Assembly: GCA_009760855.2 (NCBI GenBank)
Contig: WPIO01000322.1
Span: 1-64,000, forward strand
DNA length: 64,000 nt
Reading direction: 5' to 3'
DNA from: Cristatella mucedo
Lineage: Eukaryota > Bryozoa > Phylactolaemata > Cristatellidae
The position numbers were made by a program, and so were the translations under genes. Shown piece by piece: positions 44,125-55,656 of this stretch (position 1 is the stretch's first letter; every line of letters begins with the position of its first letter). The notes beneath the pieces are model-generated. The model was not told the origin of the DNA and ran no database searches. It saw only the letters and a program-made list of their open reading frames with translations.

Positions 44125-46954
44125 GAATCATGATGAACCCTGCACCCGCGATCTGAAAAGGCAATTAGAAAGATTTGCAAGGTGAAAGTTATAGTCACTC
44201 ACCTACAAGACAAATCTGGGAATCTCTTTAGTGCTTACTGGTGACCCAAATTAGTAAAGCAGTGGCAGTCAAACCATGTTTGCAAGAAATAAGCAACACA
44301 ATCAGTAATGGCTTTAGTTTTTTTAGTTACGCATAGGCGGGAGTAATACATTCAAATTTTCTAAATTCATATCTACACTGCTATCGGTATAAGCTGTACT
44401 GCTATTTTTGGGTAGCCCTTATAATTACCTCCGGCTCAATCAGAATTTAGTGAGTTGTTTGTTATAAGTGAATGGCCATGGGGAATTCTAGGAAATTGGC
44501 AGCCTAGCACTGCTTTATCTCTCTTTAGGAATTTTGCATAGGCTTAAATTATTACGATCGGAATTGATTTATCACAACGCATGCAATTGTGATTTGATAC
44601 ATAGGTCGACTTAATGTAAGAGCAAACGATGGAATCTTGGCCAGCTGCCAGGATAATTGGTAAATGGAAATGATGTAAATTGGCAGGCTGTACTTGCAAT
44701 ACTAAGCAAATATAATCTTAATGGTCTTAGCGGTAACCTGGACCACTGCCGGTCTACTAGGCATTTGCTCAGGGAATACAACGTAACGTGAGGAATCAAG
44801 CTTGCAGAGAAGTAATTTAGCTTGTATTTTAGTTAAAATAAATCACCAAACCTATACTGACTGAGCCCATACGAGCAGTGTAACCTTTTTTTCAATGAAG
44901 CCCTTATTAAGCTGAACTTCAAGATTACTTAAAATGCATTCATCACACCATACGAAACATTTACATGTATATTTCACTAACGCGACTGTACAGGATCTCT
45001 GACAGTGGTAAGAGAAAATCATGACTATAGAGAAGGAGTTCTTAAGATGAAACGACTTTAAACGTTGCTAAAAAATGTGCTCATCGGAGAGCGTTCTGTC
45101 AACATTGTTTCTTTGGCAGGTTCTTTATGCTATTGCTATCGTAAGCTTTCTAGTTCAGCTTTGTGCAAGTTTGTGTAACTTTCTTTTTGAATAAATGTAT
45201 TTCTCAATAATAACCTCAAGTATGACAGCAGCCTGGAATTGGTACTTTTACTATACAAGATGCAAAGGTGGATACGTTGACAGCAATAGCCCATCATAAT
45301 TCCACAGCTGGAACTCAACGCGTTTAAATATGGTCATCTCCATTTAGTGGCCGAAATGGAACAGCTGACGATTTCAGGCAACAGATTTAATGGCTGCTGT
45401 TAACATACACGTGTCTCCTACTGTTGCCGTTACTGCGTTTGTGTGAAAAGAATTGATATGTGATTGAAAACCAATGATAGACACTATAGACAAAATGACT
45501 CTTATAGATTTCTCCGCTGCAAATAATTTGCAAATTTTGGAGGGATCAAAATAGACTAGGAGAAAATCCTACTACTGCAATGCGTGTTCGGGAAGATCCG
45601 AGTGATAAGCTACGCATTTACTATGAAGTGGAGGTTCTAACTCAGTCTTTGGAGGTTGTTCTAACGTAATATCTTATGACAATGGCAGTGACGATAGATC
45701 TTGTTCTGCTGAGCTCGATGAGTTCGATGCGCGCAGACAGAATTAAAGGCCGTCAGGAGACACAAAATCACTTCACCGAAGTCTATTAACTGCAGCCATC
45801 AGGCTGAGCTCACCACTGGTACAACTGTGCGGCTGGTCGAATTTTGGTACCTTCGCTGCAATAATAGTAGCACATTTTTATAGCTCCCTCTGTCTTGGAC
45901 TCGATTTCTGGCATCGCAGGAGTCTCTCTTCCGTTCGAGGAGACGCAAGTAACTGCGGCCGTAGTGACTCGGCTGGCAACAACACTGCACTTATTTTCGG
46001 ACACAACTGCATGCTGAGAGTCACGTCAGTTCAGTCGGCGGCCAGCACCCAGGCCTTTATATCGGTGGATGTGTCCAGAAATAAAGCTAGGTTGAATAGT
46101 TTTCTTGTTCTTATAAGCTTACAAAGGATAGAAATGTCCCATAAAGTATGCAGCCGGTTACTTGGATATATTAGAGCAGCTTCAAGTAACTGTAGTACAT
46201 TCAACGTATGTGCAATTTTAAAATATTTTTACCGACTTGATAAATGATTTTACATAGGCTGTGAGAGAACAAGCTCTTACTTGGTGCTCAATTCATGCTG
46301 TGAAGGAAGCACTCAGATTGTGATCTCAACTTATTATCTAGCATGACTATGCACTTCTGTAAATTAATCGGGAATGGTTTTGCAAAGTATTTATGAGACT
46401 CGGCATAACCTATTCAAGTGCTCTCGTTACTTTATGAACATGAAAGCATAAATGTCTCAAAATAAATACATTTATTCTAATTTGTTTCTAATAAAGCTGA
46501 CCCTTGCGATGCCAACACATAATGGTGTATTCAATTTCATCGAATTTAAACTATCTAAACGATATCTAGGAAACCACACCCATAATAAGGACATACGGCA
46601 AGGAGAGTGATGGAACCTTACCTAGAAGGCACGTCAGCCATTGCATTATTGTATTCCTCCATCGGTGTATAACTTGACCACACACCATCTTAATAAAGTC
46701 TCGTCTCTTTTCAGGCACATTACATTAGTTAGGGACGACAAATAACAATATGGTCTAAAGGATACATTTACCTATATCTTGCTCTGGCCGAGCTCTTTAG
46801 CCGATGGGCCAAACATGGTAGGTAATAGAGGTGAGATAACCACTTCTCTACTGAGTTTATCAGTAATTTTAAGGTAATTCCTTGACAGAACAAAGTTAAT
46901 GTCATCACAGAGAATCAAGATAACGTTTGCTTCGAATATCCATGATAACACTTT
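44125..46954. other. no recognised gene; intergenic sequence
   Basis: About 2.8 kb with no supported gene. Short open frames lack domains. I looked for further copies of the duplicated block seen to the right and found none I could defend. Confidence 0.5.
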
Positions 46955-47115
46955 ATGTAGGGCGGTGGTTTACCACGACTTTGGTCCCAAAGCTGTTAGT
47001 TCGAATCGTGTGATTGTTGATCCTTTATTCCTGCTGCACATGATGGTGATGACCCCAAAGCCTCTTCTGCCGCTAGACAAAAGAAGCTTCTAAATCAGCT
47101 ATTCAATTTTTATTT
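46955..47115 (+). mobile_element. tRNA-derived SINE, degraded copy
   Basis: The B-box-like AGTTCGAATCG at about 46,999 is followed by GATCCTTTATTCCTGCTGCA, a GATGGTGATGACCCCAAAGC region, CCTCTTCTGCCGCTAGACAA and AGAAGCTTCTAAATCAGCTA. These match in order the body of the copies at 48,973 and 53,936. The A box is decayed (TAGGGCGGTGGTTTACC). Confidence 0.78.
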
Positions 47116-47691
47116 ATTCCAAACTGGAGCTTGTTCAAACGGTGCTGGCATGTTTGGAGCATTCCCTAATGTTCAGACCAAGAATTCATAACCAAGTTGA
47201 AAGCGAGTAGACGTATAAATCTCAGTGACTGGGCTTTTGGCCTGAGATTACACGCACAGTCGATTAATAGATCAAAAGGCAAGCTTTTAACTTTTAATCG
47301 GCGTAATGTAACTATTGCCTAACTGTGTAGAGATATTACTTCTTTGCTCTTGCTGATCACGCCACGTAATTGGGAGTCATATAAACTTCACTTTTTGGAA
47401 TGCTTGGGAGCAGTCAAGCATATGCATAGTAAAGCGATGCTTGTCAAACTTTGAAGCAATTGAAGCCCATATATATTACCCGTGCAACCTGGAAAGATCG
47501 CAAGTCAATAGAACCAAATTGAGTTTAGGCAGCAACGTCCAACTAGTGACTTCGTTATCTTTCCCTTATGGTATCTCTAAGCAGTTTCGCCACTTACGCC
47601 ATAACTTTATCTAAAACAAAAGGGCAGCTAGCTTCCGGCGTCTAAATAGGTCTAGTTGCCACTTGGAAGTGCCCTTATATCTGATGATTGA
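47116..47691. other. no recognised feature
   Basis: Intergenic sequence left of the first duplicated block; nothing supported. Confidence 0.5.
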
Positions 47692-48972
47692 CAAAGCAGT
47701 TCCTGGAGATGCATTGCATCGTAAATTAAGCCGACCTATCTCAAGGTACCTCCCACGTAAATGTTAGGCAATGGGTCCTGTCGACTAGGCTTAATCATTT
47801 CGTACCCAAATTCTCGTTATATTATGCGTAGGCTAAGCTGTGCTTCAGGCCTGTCTTTAACTAGTAAAATGGCACTTAAGGCATCTATAACCTAATGAAT
47901 CAGAACCCTAATAAGTAAAGAATATATTACAAAGATGTTAATTACAGCAATATTATTAATACACAAGAGTTCCCCACCGGTAGACTCGCTCTACTGATTC
48001 AAAGTAGAGTAATAGTAAGTTACAGGCCACTTTTAGTTTTGGCTGTCTCCATCTTTCCGCTTGACCTGGAAAGTACTGGTAGACGATCTCGATGTAAATA
48101 TTCAAGAATTTTGTTAAAGCTTCTACAACGTGCACCTTTTCTAGGTTTTTGCTTCGGTGTGCTACATATAAACGGCTATCACGTGGTTAGACGTAAAAGG
48201 TTGTCTACACTCTAACATGTCATTGCTAAAAAATGAACAGCCTTATAAAGTAAACAAATTTTGACGTAAGTGGCGTGTTGCTAACTTGAAGACTTAGCTT
48301 TGAACACATACATTTAATTGCAATCACTTGTACCTTCTCTGTCGTAATTTTCTTAGGTAAAGGTGGTATTAATTCAGCAACTCAAAGATTTCAAAGCTGC
48401 TGATTCAGGTTCAAGAGAGGGTGGTGTAGTGCCAATTGTAAATGGCTGGTTGCAATGTAATGTAATGTATCGCCGTCTGTAACTCCACAAAGTCATAAAA
48501 CCATGTGGGTGTTGCGCAGACGAGTTTTGTATAGCGCACTCACAGCTTAATCGGCACTCGGTACCCATTCGTAGCCAGCACACTTTGACTCACGCAACAA
48601 AGAGAAAGTGGGAAAATTGCAGAGTCAGGAGAGCAGTTGAGGTAGTTAGTAACATGGATAGCAGCTCTGGACCACTGAAAAGAAAGAGCCATAGTCGACA
48701 GCAGGAGAGTAGTTGGTTGCTCTATTTGCTAGAATTGGCAACCTACTGCAAGGCTGTTTCAAGTATTATCGTACCGGAGAATAACTTACTCGACCAGCAT
48801 CAGTTAACTCCAAGCTACGGTAAGGAGCATGTTTGGTAACTACAGATTGGAACTTATTATATCCTTTGAACAAAAGTTCCATTTTACATCAGAGCAGTGA
48901 GCCATTTCGTCAGAACCTCGAGTGCTTTTTACCTGAAATCTAACTGAGCAGAGGGATCGCCTAACTCGTGAA

Positions 48973-49148
48973 CTATAATGGCTCACTAGGTAAGGCCGTG
49001 CTTTTCGTGACCTCGGCCCCAGGGTCTTGAGTTCGAATTCTGTGGTGGGCCATCCTTTATCGCCAATACATGCAGTGGTGATAGCCGTCAGGGCTCTTCT
49101 GTTACTATAAGAAAGAGGCTGTTAAATCAACTGGTATTATTTTTAAAG
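48973..49148 (+). mobile_element. tRNA-derived SINE
   Basis: A box TGGCTCACTAGG at 48,979-48,990 and B box AGTTCGAATTC at 49,030-49,040, followed by the family body: GGTGGGCCATCCTTTATCGC, GTGGTGATAGCCGTCAGGGC, TCTTCTGTTACTATAAGAAA, GAGGCTGTTAAATCAAC. It sits just upstream of the dead peptide-gene promoter. Confidence 0.88.
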
Positions 49149-49158
49149 CTATCAGTGG

Positions 49159-49790
49159 TTGAACCAATGACATGCAAGTATTTGAGCTGTAAATACATAG
49201 CCGTGGAGTCAATGCTTAACTGGAAAACATATGAAATGCCTCGCTTACCGATCACATCGTTTGCAGTCCTGCTCGTGGCCTAGTTATTCCCGAGAATAAG
49301 AACCATACACTTCTTAATGAGCCCTGAGAGAACTCAATCTCTTCACATGCATTTTGCATTCGCTGAAAAGAAAAACACGATCGAATGGTGAGCGGAAATG
49401 TCATGCACGACAAATATGAATGACGTTGTTAGTGGTGACCTGACCAGGGTTAGCATGCAAGTGTGGTTGGTGCCAGCACGCAAAGTTTCACCACACATAT
49501 GCACATCAAGCAGGAATCATCGTGATCCTTAGATACTGTCATAAATAGGTGCGTTATACATTTTTGTTATTGTAGTCAAGCCAGGGGATGTCATGACGCA
49601 AATCGAGAGTGGGTTCCAGGCTTTGGGAGCATTCGAACTAAATGCACAATCTCCAAAAGATTTCAGGTTTTTAAGAGGTTTTCCTAAACTTTTGAATTCC
49701 TAAACTGTTGAATTCCTGGGCATGCTTCATTTAACAGACGGCTTCTTTGCTGAAGCCAGGAGAGGTGGTTCAACTAGCACCATACTTGCA
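49159..49790 (+). pseudogene. dead paralogue of the secreted cysteine-peptide gene, interrupted by an antisense LINE
   Basis: This is the block A counterpart of the gene at 55,657-56,065. The promoter text aligns: GTTGAACCAATGACATGCAA at about 49,159 and, where the live copy has TATAAAT, a mutated TGTAAAT. The start codon at 49,236-49,238 opens the signal-peptide exon; the shared core ATCACA-TTTGCAGTC-CTGCTCGTGGCC is in the same frame. There is one extra codon early and one leucine codon fewer. A tyrosine codon of the live copy has become TAG at 49,281-49,283. The match fades after about 49,290, where an antisense LINE 3' end is inserted (about 49,308-49,678). Homology resumes at about 49,716 in the 3' UTR (CATGCTTCATTTAACAGAC against AATGCTGCATTTAACCAAC). 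Exon 2 with its cysteines cannot be found. It cannot make the precursor. Confidence 0.85.
49308..49678 (-). mobile_element. LINE 3' end, antisense, inside the pseudogene
   Basis: Read on the minus strand, this is the last 370 bp of the family: the decayed hairpin (plus-strand CCCTGAGAGAACTCAATCTC), the AACGTTGTTAGTGGTGACC-like and CATGCAAGTGTGGTTGG regions, and the AAATGCACAATCTCC word of the C-terminal coding end. It is the only LINE copy in the window on the minus strand. Confidence 0.88.
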
Positions 49791-50027
49791 TGCAAGATTT
49801 TAATATCGCCTACCTAAAATAAAAATGAGAGGTCGGAATTTAATTTGGAACGTATATATATATTGTTTACACACTTTCAGCATATCTCATAATTCATAGA
49901 CAAACGAACCAGGCATCTACGGTTAACATACCCAGTAGCAAATGGTGACCTTAGTACTTGAATTTTCAAATTAATTATAGGGAGAGAAATACAGTGAGAT
50001 GAAAGTGCAAAGTTCCAAAGCAACAGA

Positions 50028-50215
50028 ACTCAATTGAGATGGACGTGGAGAAAGGCGGAGCGAGAGAGATACGATAATGCAGAGATCGGAGGTGAGAGAG
50101 ACAGAGAGACAAGGATCGAAAGAGCCAACAAGAAAATGTTATTTATTGAAAGATAGCTAGAAACACAGATATCGGGAGAGACAAAGACACAGAATGGCAT
50201 ATAGAAAGACACGAA
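50028..50215. repeat. purine-rich low-complexity tract
   Basis: Imperfect GA and AGACA-rich sequence with no fixed period. A related purine-rich tract lies at about 56,510-56,780 in block B, at the corresponding place in the duplicated segment. Confidence 0.75.
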
Positions 50216-51095
50216 CACGGGAGAAGTTAAGGCCTGAAATTGTGCTGAATTTTTTCTGAAGCCTTCTCAGTTCACTTTCAGGTCGTCCTACAGTGCTAAA
50301 ATGAGGGTGTGAACAACGTTTCTGCATTTAACATGCTCTGCAAATTTGGTAGCATCGGTTAATTCTGATTGATGTAATGTTGGGAACAGAAGTGGTATCT
50401 GGCCTGAAGCCGCTCATCACTATCCTAACCTGTCGCCAGTGGATGCATTTTGCTGCTGACAATTGAGAAGGAGTAACGGCTGCAAAATTTCTGTCTGAAT
50501 AGGTGATCCTTTGATAGAAGTAACCTAGCGCTCACTTTACAGGCAATATTTAGTAGGCAATACAGCGATTTTCTGGACTTGAATTTTTAAACTTGGGTCT
50601 CTGTATTTACTCGGCTTCTTAAGTTCCGCAATTGCTTTTGATCTAGTGTCAGTTGAAAGGCTGCAATTCGTTTTGGTAAAGATCACATCAAGACCAGTCG
50701 GAAACGCCTAGGAATAAGAATAAGGTCAACGATCACGTGTCCAGGTCAGCAGCGTTGCAATGCAACAGAAATAGAAACGACTTGCCTTCCAACAAATTCT
50801 GTTAGTTAAACGTCGGCTGCAATAAAACAGTTTGCATCCACCCTAACCTGCATATTCTAAATTTTTTAAAGCGAATTTATTAAGGGTATTTAACTGCAGG
50901 ATGTATCTGTAAGTAAACTCGTAGCAAGCTAGGAACTCATGAAAAGCTACCGCTAAACAGAAAGCTTTCAATTTAGAGTCGTGGCTTTTTGTACTTAACA
51001 TTTATTAAGGTGTTCTAATTATATACATTTCAAACTGCATCCAAACATGGGATTAGGTAACATGGTATAGGCAGCATGGTGTTATGTCTCTAGGT

Positions 51096-51259
<164 letters not shown>

Positions 51260-51730
51260 AAGACCGACAGAGAGCTAGAGACAAAAACACCGTTATCATA
51301 CCATTGATAGTTTTTATAGTTCCTTACAATTCATAATAATGATTGCTTGTTATAGTTCCTTTCTATTCGCAATCTCTGTAACTTGAAAATATCAATAAGA
51401 TTAATAAAGTTCGCCCTTACCTGCACGGTGCCTACAACGAAATATAGTCAGCGGTAACTTGTTTGTACCAAGCTTAAAGGGGGATGAAATTAGAATGAAC
51501 TTTGCAATTTGTGCGAGGCTAAGTTTAATTATAGCAAATAGATTAATTTAGGAAAGAAGGTACGGTCAAAATATTAATCAAGAATGAATGTAAGGCTTTC
51601 TGATTCATGGCGATTTAAATTCCTTTTGATATTGATTTTACCAACTTCTGAAACTAAGCCAAAGAGTTACAGTGGGCAGGACAGTTGTTAACAATGGTTA
51701 GCACTATGGAATAACAGATTTATTGAAATA

Positions 51731-53139
51731 ATGGACCTACTTAGGAATGCAGACGTAGGTAGAGTGTCTCTGATTGTTTTTATCGATCTATCGGCAGCTT
51801 TTGATGCTATCGATCACAAAGTTCTTCTAGATTTAATCTCATATCGCCAGAGCATCACTGGAACTGCTCTGCCATTGTTCAAGTCCTATCTCAGTGGGAG
51901 ACTCCACAGTACTGACGTGAATGGACAAAGATCATCAGACGTACCTCTAAAATATGGGGTACCTCAGGGGTCTGTCATAGGTCCGGTTCTTTTCATGGTT
52001 TATATTCTCCCTCTTGGTGATGTGATTGCCAAGCACAATCCAGGCTTTCACTTCTATGCGGATGACACTCAGTTGTACCTTTGCTCAGATCGATATCAGC
52101 CTTTGAGCACCTCGAATTATCTCAACTCACTTGCTGCATATATTGATGACATCCACACATGGATGGCGGCAAACTTGTGAAAACTCAACGATAATAAAAC
52201 TTAATTACTAGTTATGGGTTAACCCGGCGCGATTTAGAAATTGAAAGACTGACGCTCCAAATTGGCTGCTAGCATATCTCCTGCTGAATCAGCTCGAAAT
52301 CTAGGTTTCATGTTCCAAAGGGACCTCTCGTTAAAAGACCGCATCAGCTCCACAATCAAGTCAGCCTCCTTTCAGCTACATAAAATTGCTTAATTTGGGC
52401 TTATCTGGATAAGGATATCGCGTCTTAGTTGGTCCATGAATTTGTGACATCCCTTCTTGACTTTTGTAACTCACTGCTTGCTGACCCACCTGCATATCAA
52501 CCAGGCAATTACAGCTGGTGCAAAACCCCCTAGCTTGGCTTGTCTGTTGTAAGCGTTGCAGTTGCCACATCACACTAATTCTCGCCGACCTGCACTGGCT
52601 CCCTGTAAAGCAATGCATCGACTTCAAAGTTTTGTCGCTCAATTTTAGGTCACCTAATTCTTCGGCTCCAGCTTATCTTTTCGACCTATTGATCAACCAG
52701 GCAAAGCATCGTACCACCCGCTTTCGGAATCCAACAGTTTACCTATACCTCGTACAAACCTCAAATCCTTTGTAGACCATGCATTTAGTTCGTATGCTCC
52801 CTAAGCCAGGAACTTTCTCCCTACATGCGTCGGAACATCGCCTAACTTGACTAAATTAAAAAAAACAACTTAAAAACCATCAAATTAGCACAGCATTTAG
52901 GGGTGCCTGTGATTCGTCCTTCATATGCTTATGCGAGCTGACACTGTGCATGCTGCGGCTAACCACACTTGTATGGTGACCATGTGCATGTCACTCCTAT
53001 CCCCGTTATTCATGTTGTTTATTAGCATGATATTATTCATCACTCGATCGCGTTTCCCTTCGCAGTAAATTTAAAGCGCCAAGAAAGAGATTGAGTTCTC
53101 TGAGGGCGTTTTATCATATGCATTATTATTATTATTAAT
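51731..53139 (+). mobile_element. CR1/L2-type LINE copy, reverse transcriptase to 3' end
   Basis: 5'-truncated at the GAATGCAGAC word. A continuous frame from 51,731 to 52,180 preserves the A block (FIDLSAAFDAIDH), B block (GVPQGSVIGPVLF) and C block (FYADDTQLYL, about 52,052), making it the copy with the most intact RT catalytic core. The frame then ends at TGA 52,178-52,180. C-terminal pieces at 52,518-52,775 are frameshifted. The 3' hairpin lies at 53,073-53,110, with an ATT tail to about 53,139. Block B begins about 10 bp later. Confidence 0.93.
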
Positions 53140-53929
53140 ATAATTATCTGTAGAGTAAGCTGCGGCTTCCGGCCTGTCTTCAAGTAGGGTACATCACACT
53201 TAAGTTTTCAACAAATTAATTAATCGGAACTCTAATGTCTGAACAGTATTTTCAAAAATTGGTAATTGGAGCAATAGTAATAATACACAGAGTTCATTGG
53301 TTTTGAACTCTTTCCGCCGGTTCATAGTCGAACTAAAGTTTGTTATACGTTATTTTTGGATGTACCGATCACCATCTTGCCGCTTGACCACGGAAAGACA
53401 AAGGGACCGTCTCGGTTTGGTTAGTCAAGAATACCATTCTGCCGTAAATCGGCAATCCCTTGCACATCTTTTAGGTGTGCTTTTGTTAAACATCTATCAC
53501 GAAGTTAGATATGCACGGCTAACTGCACTGTATCATTTTATCAGTTGTTAAACGCAAAGCATCATCATGAAACTATAATTTGTCGTAACGGGCATATTGA
53601 GACATTACAATAGTTACCTTTAGACCTCTACTTACAATTGCGATCACCAGTAAAAAGTTCGTAGCAGCATGTTAAAGTTAGCTTTTCTGTTGTAAATTTC
53701 TCGGGTAGAATTAGTATTTATTCAGTAGCTCAAGACATTTAAAGCATCCGACGTGGACTGAAGTGACAGTGGAGTAATGCCTAATGCAAATGGCCGTTTG
53801 CTCCCTCCAGCAGGATGAAGCCAGCTGAAGTGGAAAACTAAGAGTAAACTAAGAAACTTCGAATACGCTGACCTGTTCGATTAGGAGCAAATTCAAGTCT
53901 TCTACACGCAAAGTGTTGATGTATGAGCT

Positions 53930-54122
53930 CCTTGTGGTGAGCCGTAATGGCTCACTAGGTAAGGCGGTTGCTTTTCACGAAATCGGCACTGCGGTCGTGG
54001 GTTTGAATCCTATTGTGGGCCATCCTTTATTGCCACTGCAAGCGGCTGTGATTGCCGTAAAGGCTCTTCTGTTGCTATACAAGAAGAGGCTGTTAAATCA
54101 GCTATCATTTGTTTATGTGTTT
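53930..54122 (+). mobile_element. tRNA-derived SINE, best copy
   Basis: Polymerase III A box TGGCTCACTAGG at 53,948-53,959 and B box GGTTTGAATCC at 54,000-54,010, about 40 bp apart as in a tRNA. The family body follows: GGGCCATCCTTTATTGCCAC, GGCTGTGATTGCCGTAAAGG, CTCTTCTGTTGCTATACAAG, AGGCTGTTAAATCAGC. Transcription would start just upstream of the A box. The matching position in block C (about 62,790-62,830) lacks the element, so it inserted after those blocks separated. Confidence 0.9.
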
Positions 54123-54154
54123 TGACACTATTTAAACCTTGTATTCCAAAACTA

Positions 54155-54210
54155 TAGAATAGTGTGCGAATTGTAAATACAATATAGTGTGCGAATTGTA
54201 AATACAATAA
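54155..54210. repeat. short tandem duplication, two copies of about 28 bp
   Basis: The text ATAGTGTGCGAATTGTAAAT followed by ACAATA occurs twice in direct succession. Block C has a single diverged version (TATTGTACGAACTGTGAATG near 62,839). Confidence 0.9.
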
Positions 54211-55581
54211 GTCAAAAGTTCGTGTGACATCATATAGTGAGTTACAGAATTTGTGATTCATTTTAATAGCTCTTAGAGCAACTTATTGCTTTTCGCCTGC
54301 CTAGAATATCGCCATACTTAAAATTTAGGCAAGCCTTACATTCGATATCAAGGGTTTAGTAACTGTAAGATCAATTTAAAACAAGGCATGCAAGTTTTTC
54401 ACAGGTGCTATACAGATTTATTAGAAGTACATATTTCGATGATTGAACGTTAGAATTGAGGACAAAAACCAGGTTCGCCTATCACTAACGTTCTACAGAT
54501 ATTTTCATTCAACTTTGGAAAGTGTGCAACTATCCGGTTATCAGGTCAATCTGCAGTTATCGGAAATCCCTGCAGCAGGTGAGTTGATGAGCGAGCTTTC
54601 TAGCTCCCATGCTGTGAGTTAGAAAGCTTTGAAAGCGTTGACAAAGCTGGTAGTTACCTACCAGCTATTTAAGGCCTAGATTTTGTCAGGATGTCTTAAG
54701 GGCCAGACGCAGTGTTAGCTACAAAAAGGAACGGGCTATGCAGTGATCTAAGGTGTGGCATGCATGGGAGGTTGGTCGAAATGCATTGCCCTTGGCGCTA
54801 AAACTCTGGAGTTCGCATGGAGAGGTTAGATCTGAATCATTGCAGTTCTGTGCAAGTGAGACCCAGCCGAGATAGGAATCGCTTGCAAAGAGCTTGAAAA
54901 AGACTAACATATAACTGTCCATAAAGATTGAGCTTAACAACCAGATAAATGTGTTGCAATCACTAGTTTACTACCTTAGCTAAGAGTCGTATGCCACTTT
55001 TTGCAGCAATGCTATCATGGCAAAAATGTGGAAATTGCCTCGTTTCTCATCATCTATTGGTTCTTTTTTCATCTTCCTAATATCAGGCATTTACATAGTT
55101 GCAGATACAGCGCCCTGACTGACCACATAAGTATGTCGTCGGATATTAGTCTTGCTTAGCATACTCACGATGGAATCCATGGAATAGGGATTAGGGTAGC
55201 CTGTCCATTTCCTGTGAACCAAGAGATTGATTTTATAATAGTTCGGTAAAGGCAGTCTTAAAATTAAACGCTGTCTGCATAAGTAAATGAGTCTTTAATG
55301 GTAACTTGCCTATCAAGAACTTTGATAACTAATTAACGGCATACAGCTGGAGAGCCATAGCTACGATGGTACCTAGGTGCCAATTCTTGTTCGGTTTTTA
55401 GTTGACCTCGAGCTTTTTTATTGAGTGTGATAAATACAGTTGAATAGCTATTATATTCATTAAACGCAAGCTTTGGTTTTGGTCTGAGTAGTGAGTAATT
55501 TTGTTTTGCAATCTCCATTGCCTTTCCCGAAACTTAAACTGTAGAAAGCAATTGCCTAACTGCTAGCCCTCATCGGTTGAA

Positions 55582-55612
55582 CCAATGGCATGCAAGTGTT
55601 TGAGCTATAAAT
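55582..55612 (+). promoter_or_regulatory. CCAAT and TATA elements of the peptide gene
   Basis: CCAAT lies at 55,582-55,586 and TATAAAT at 55,606-55,612, 45-51 bp upstream of the start codon at 55,657. A transcription start near 55,636-55,645 would give a very short 5' UTR. The region is among the best conserved between blocks A and B, which supports function; block A has TATAAAT changed to TGTAAAT. Confidence 0.7.
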
Positions 55613-55656
55613 TCATCCTGGTGACTGCAGTGCTCAACTGAAAACCAGAGAAAATT

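Noticed and set aside
49690-49720. Surviving exon 2 of the dead peptide gene
   Set aside because: Between the LINE end and the recognisable 3' UTR there are only about 40 bp, and no cysteine codon pattern can be aligned.
53945-54012. Functional tRNA gene
   Set aside because: A and B boxes are present, but acceptor and anticodon stems are not convincing, and the same head precedes a shared non-tRNA body in several copies, so it is a SINE.
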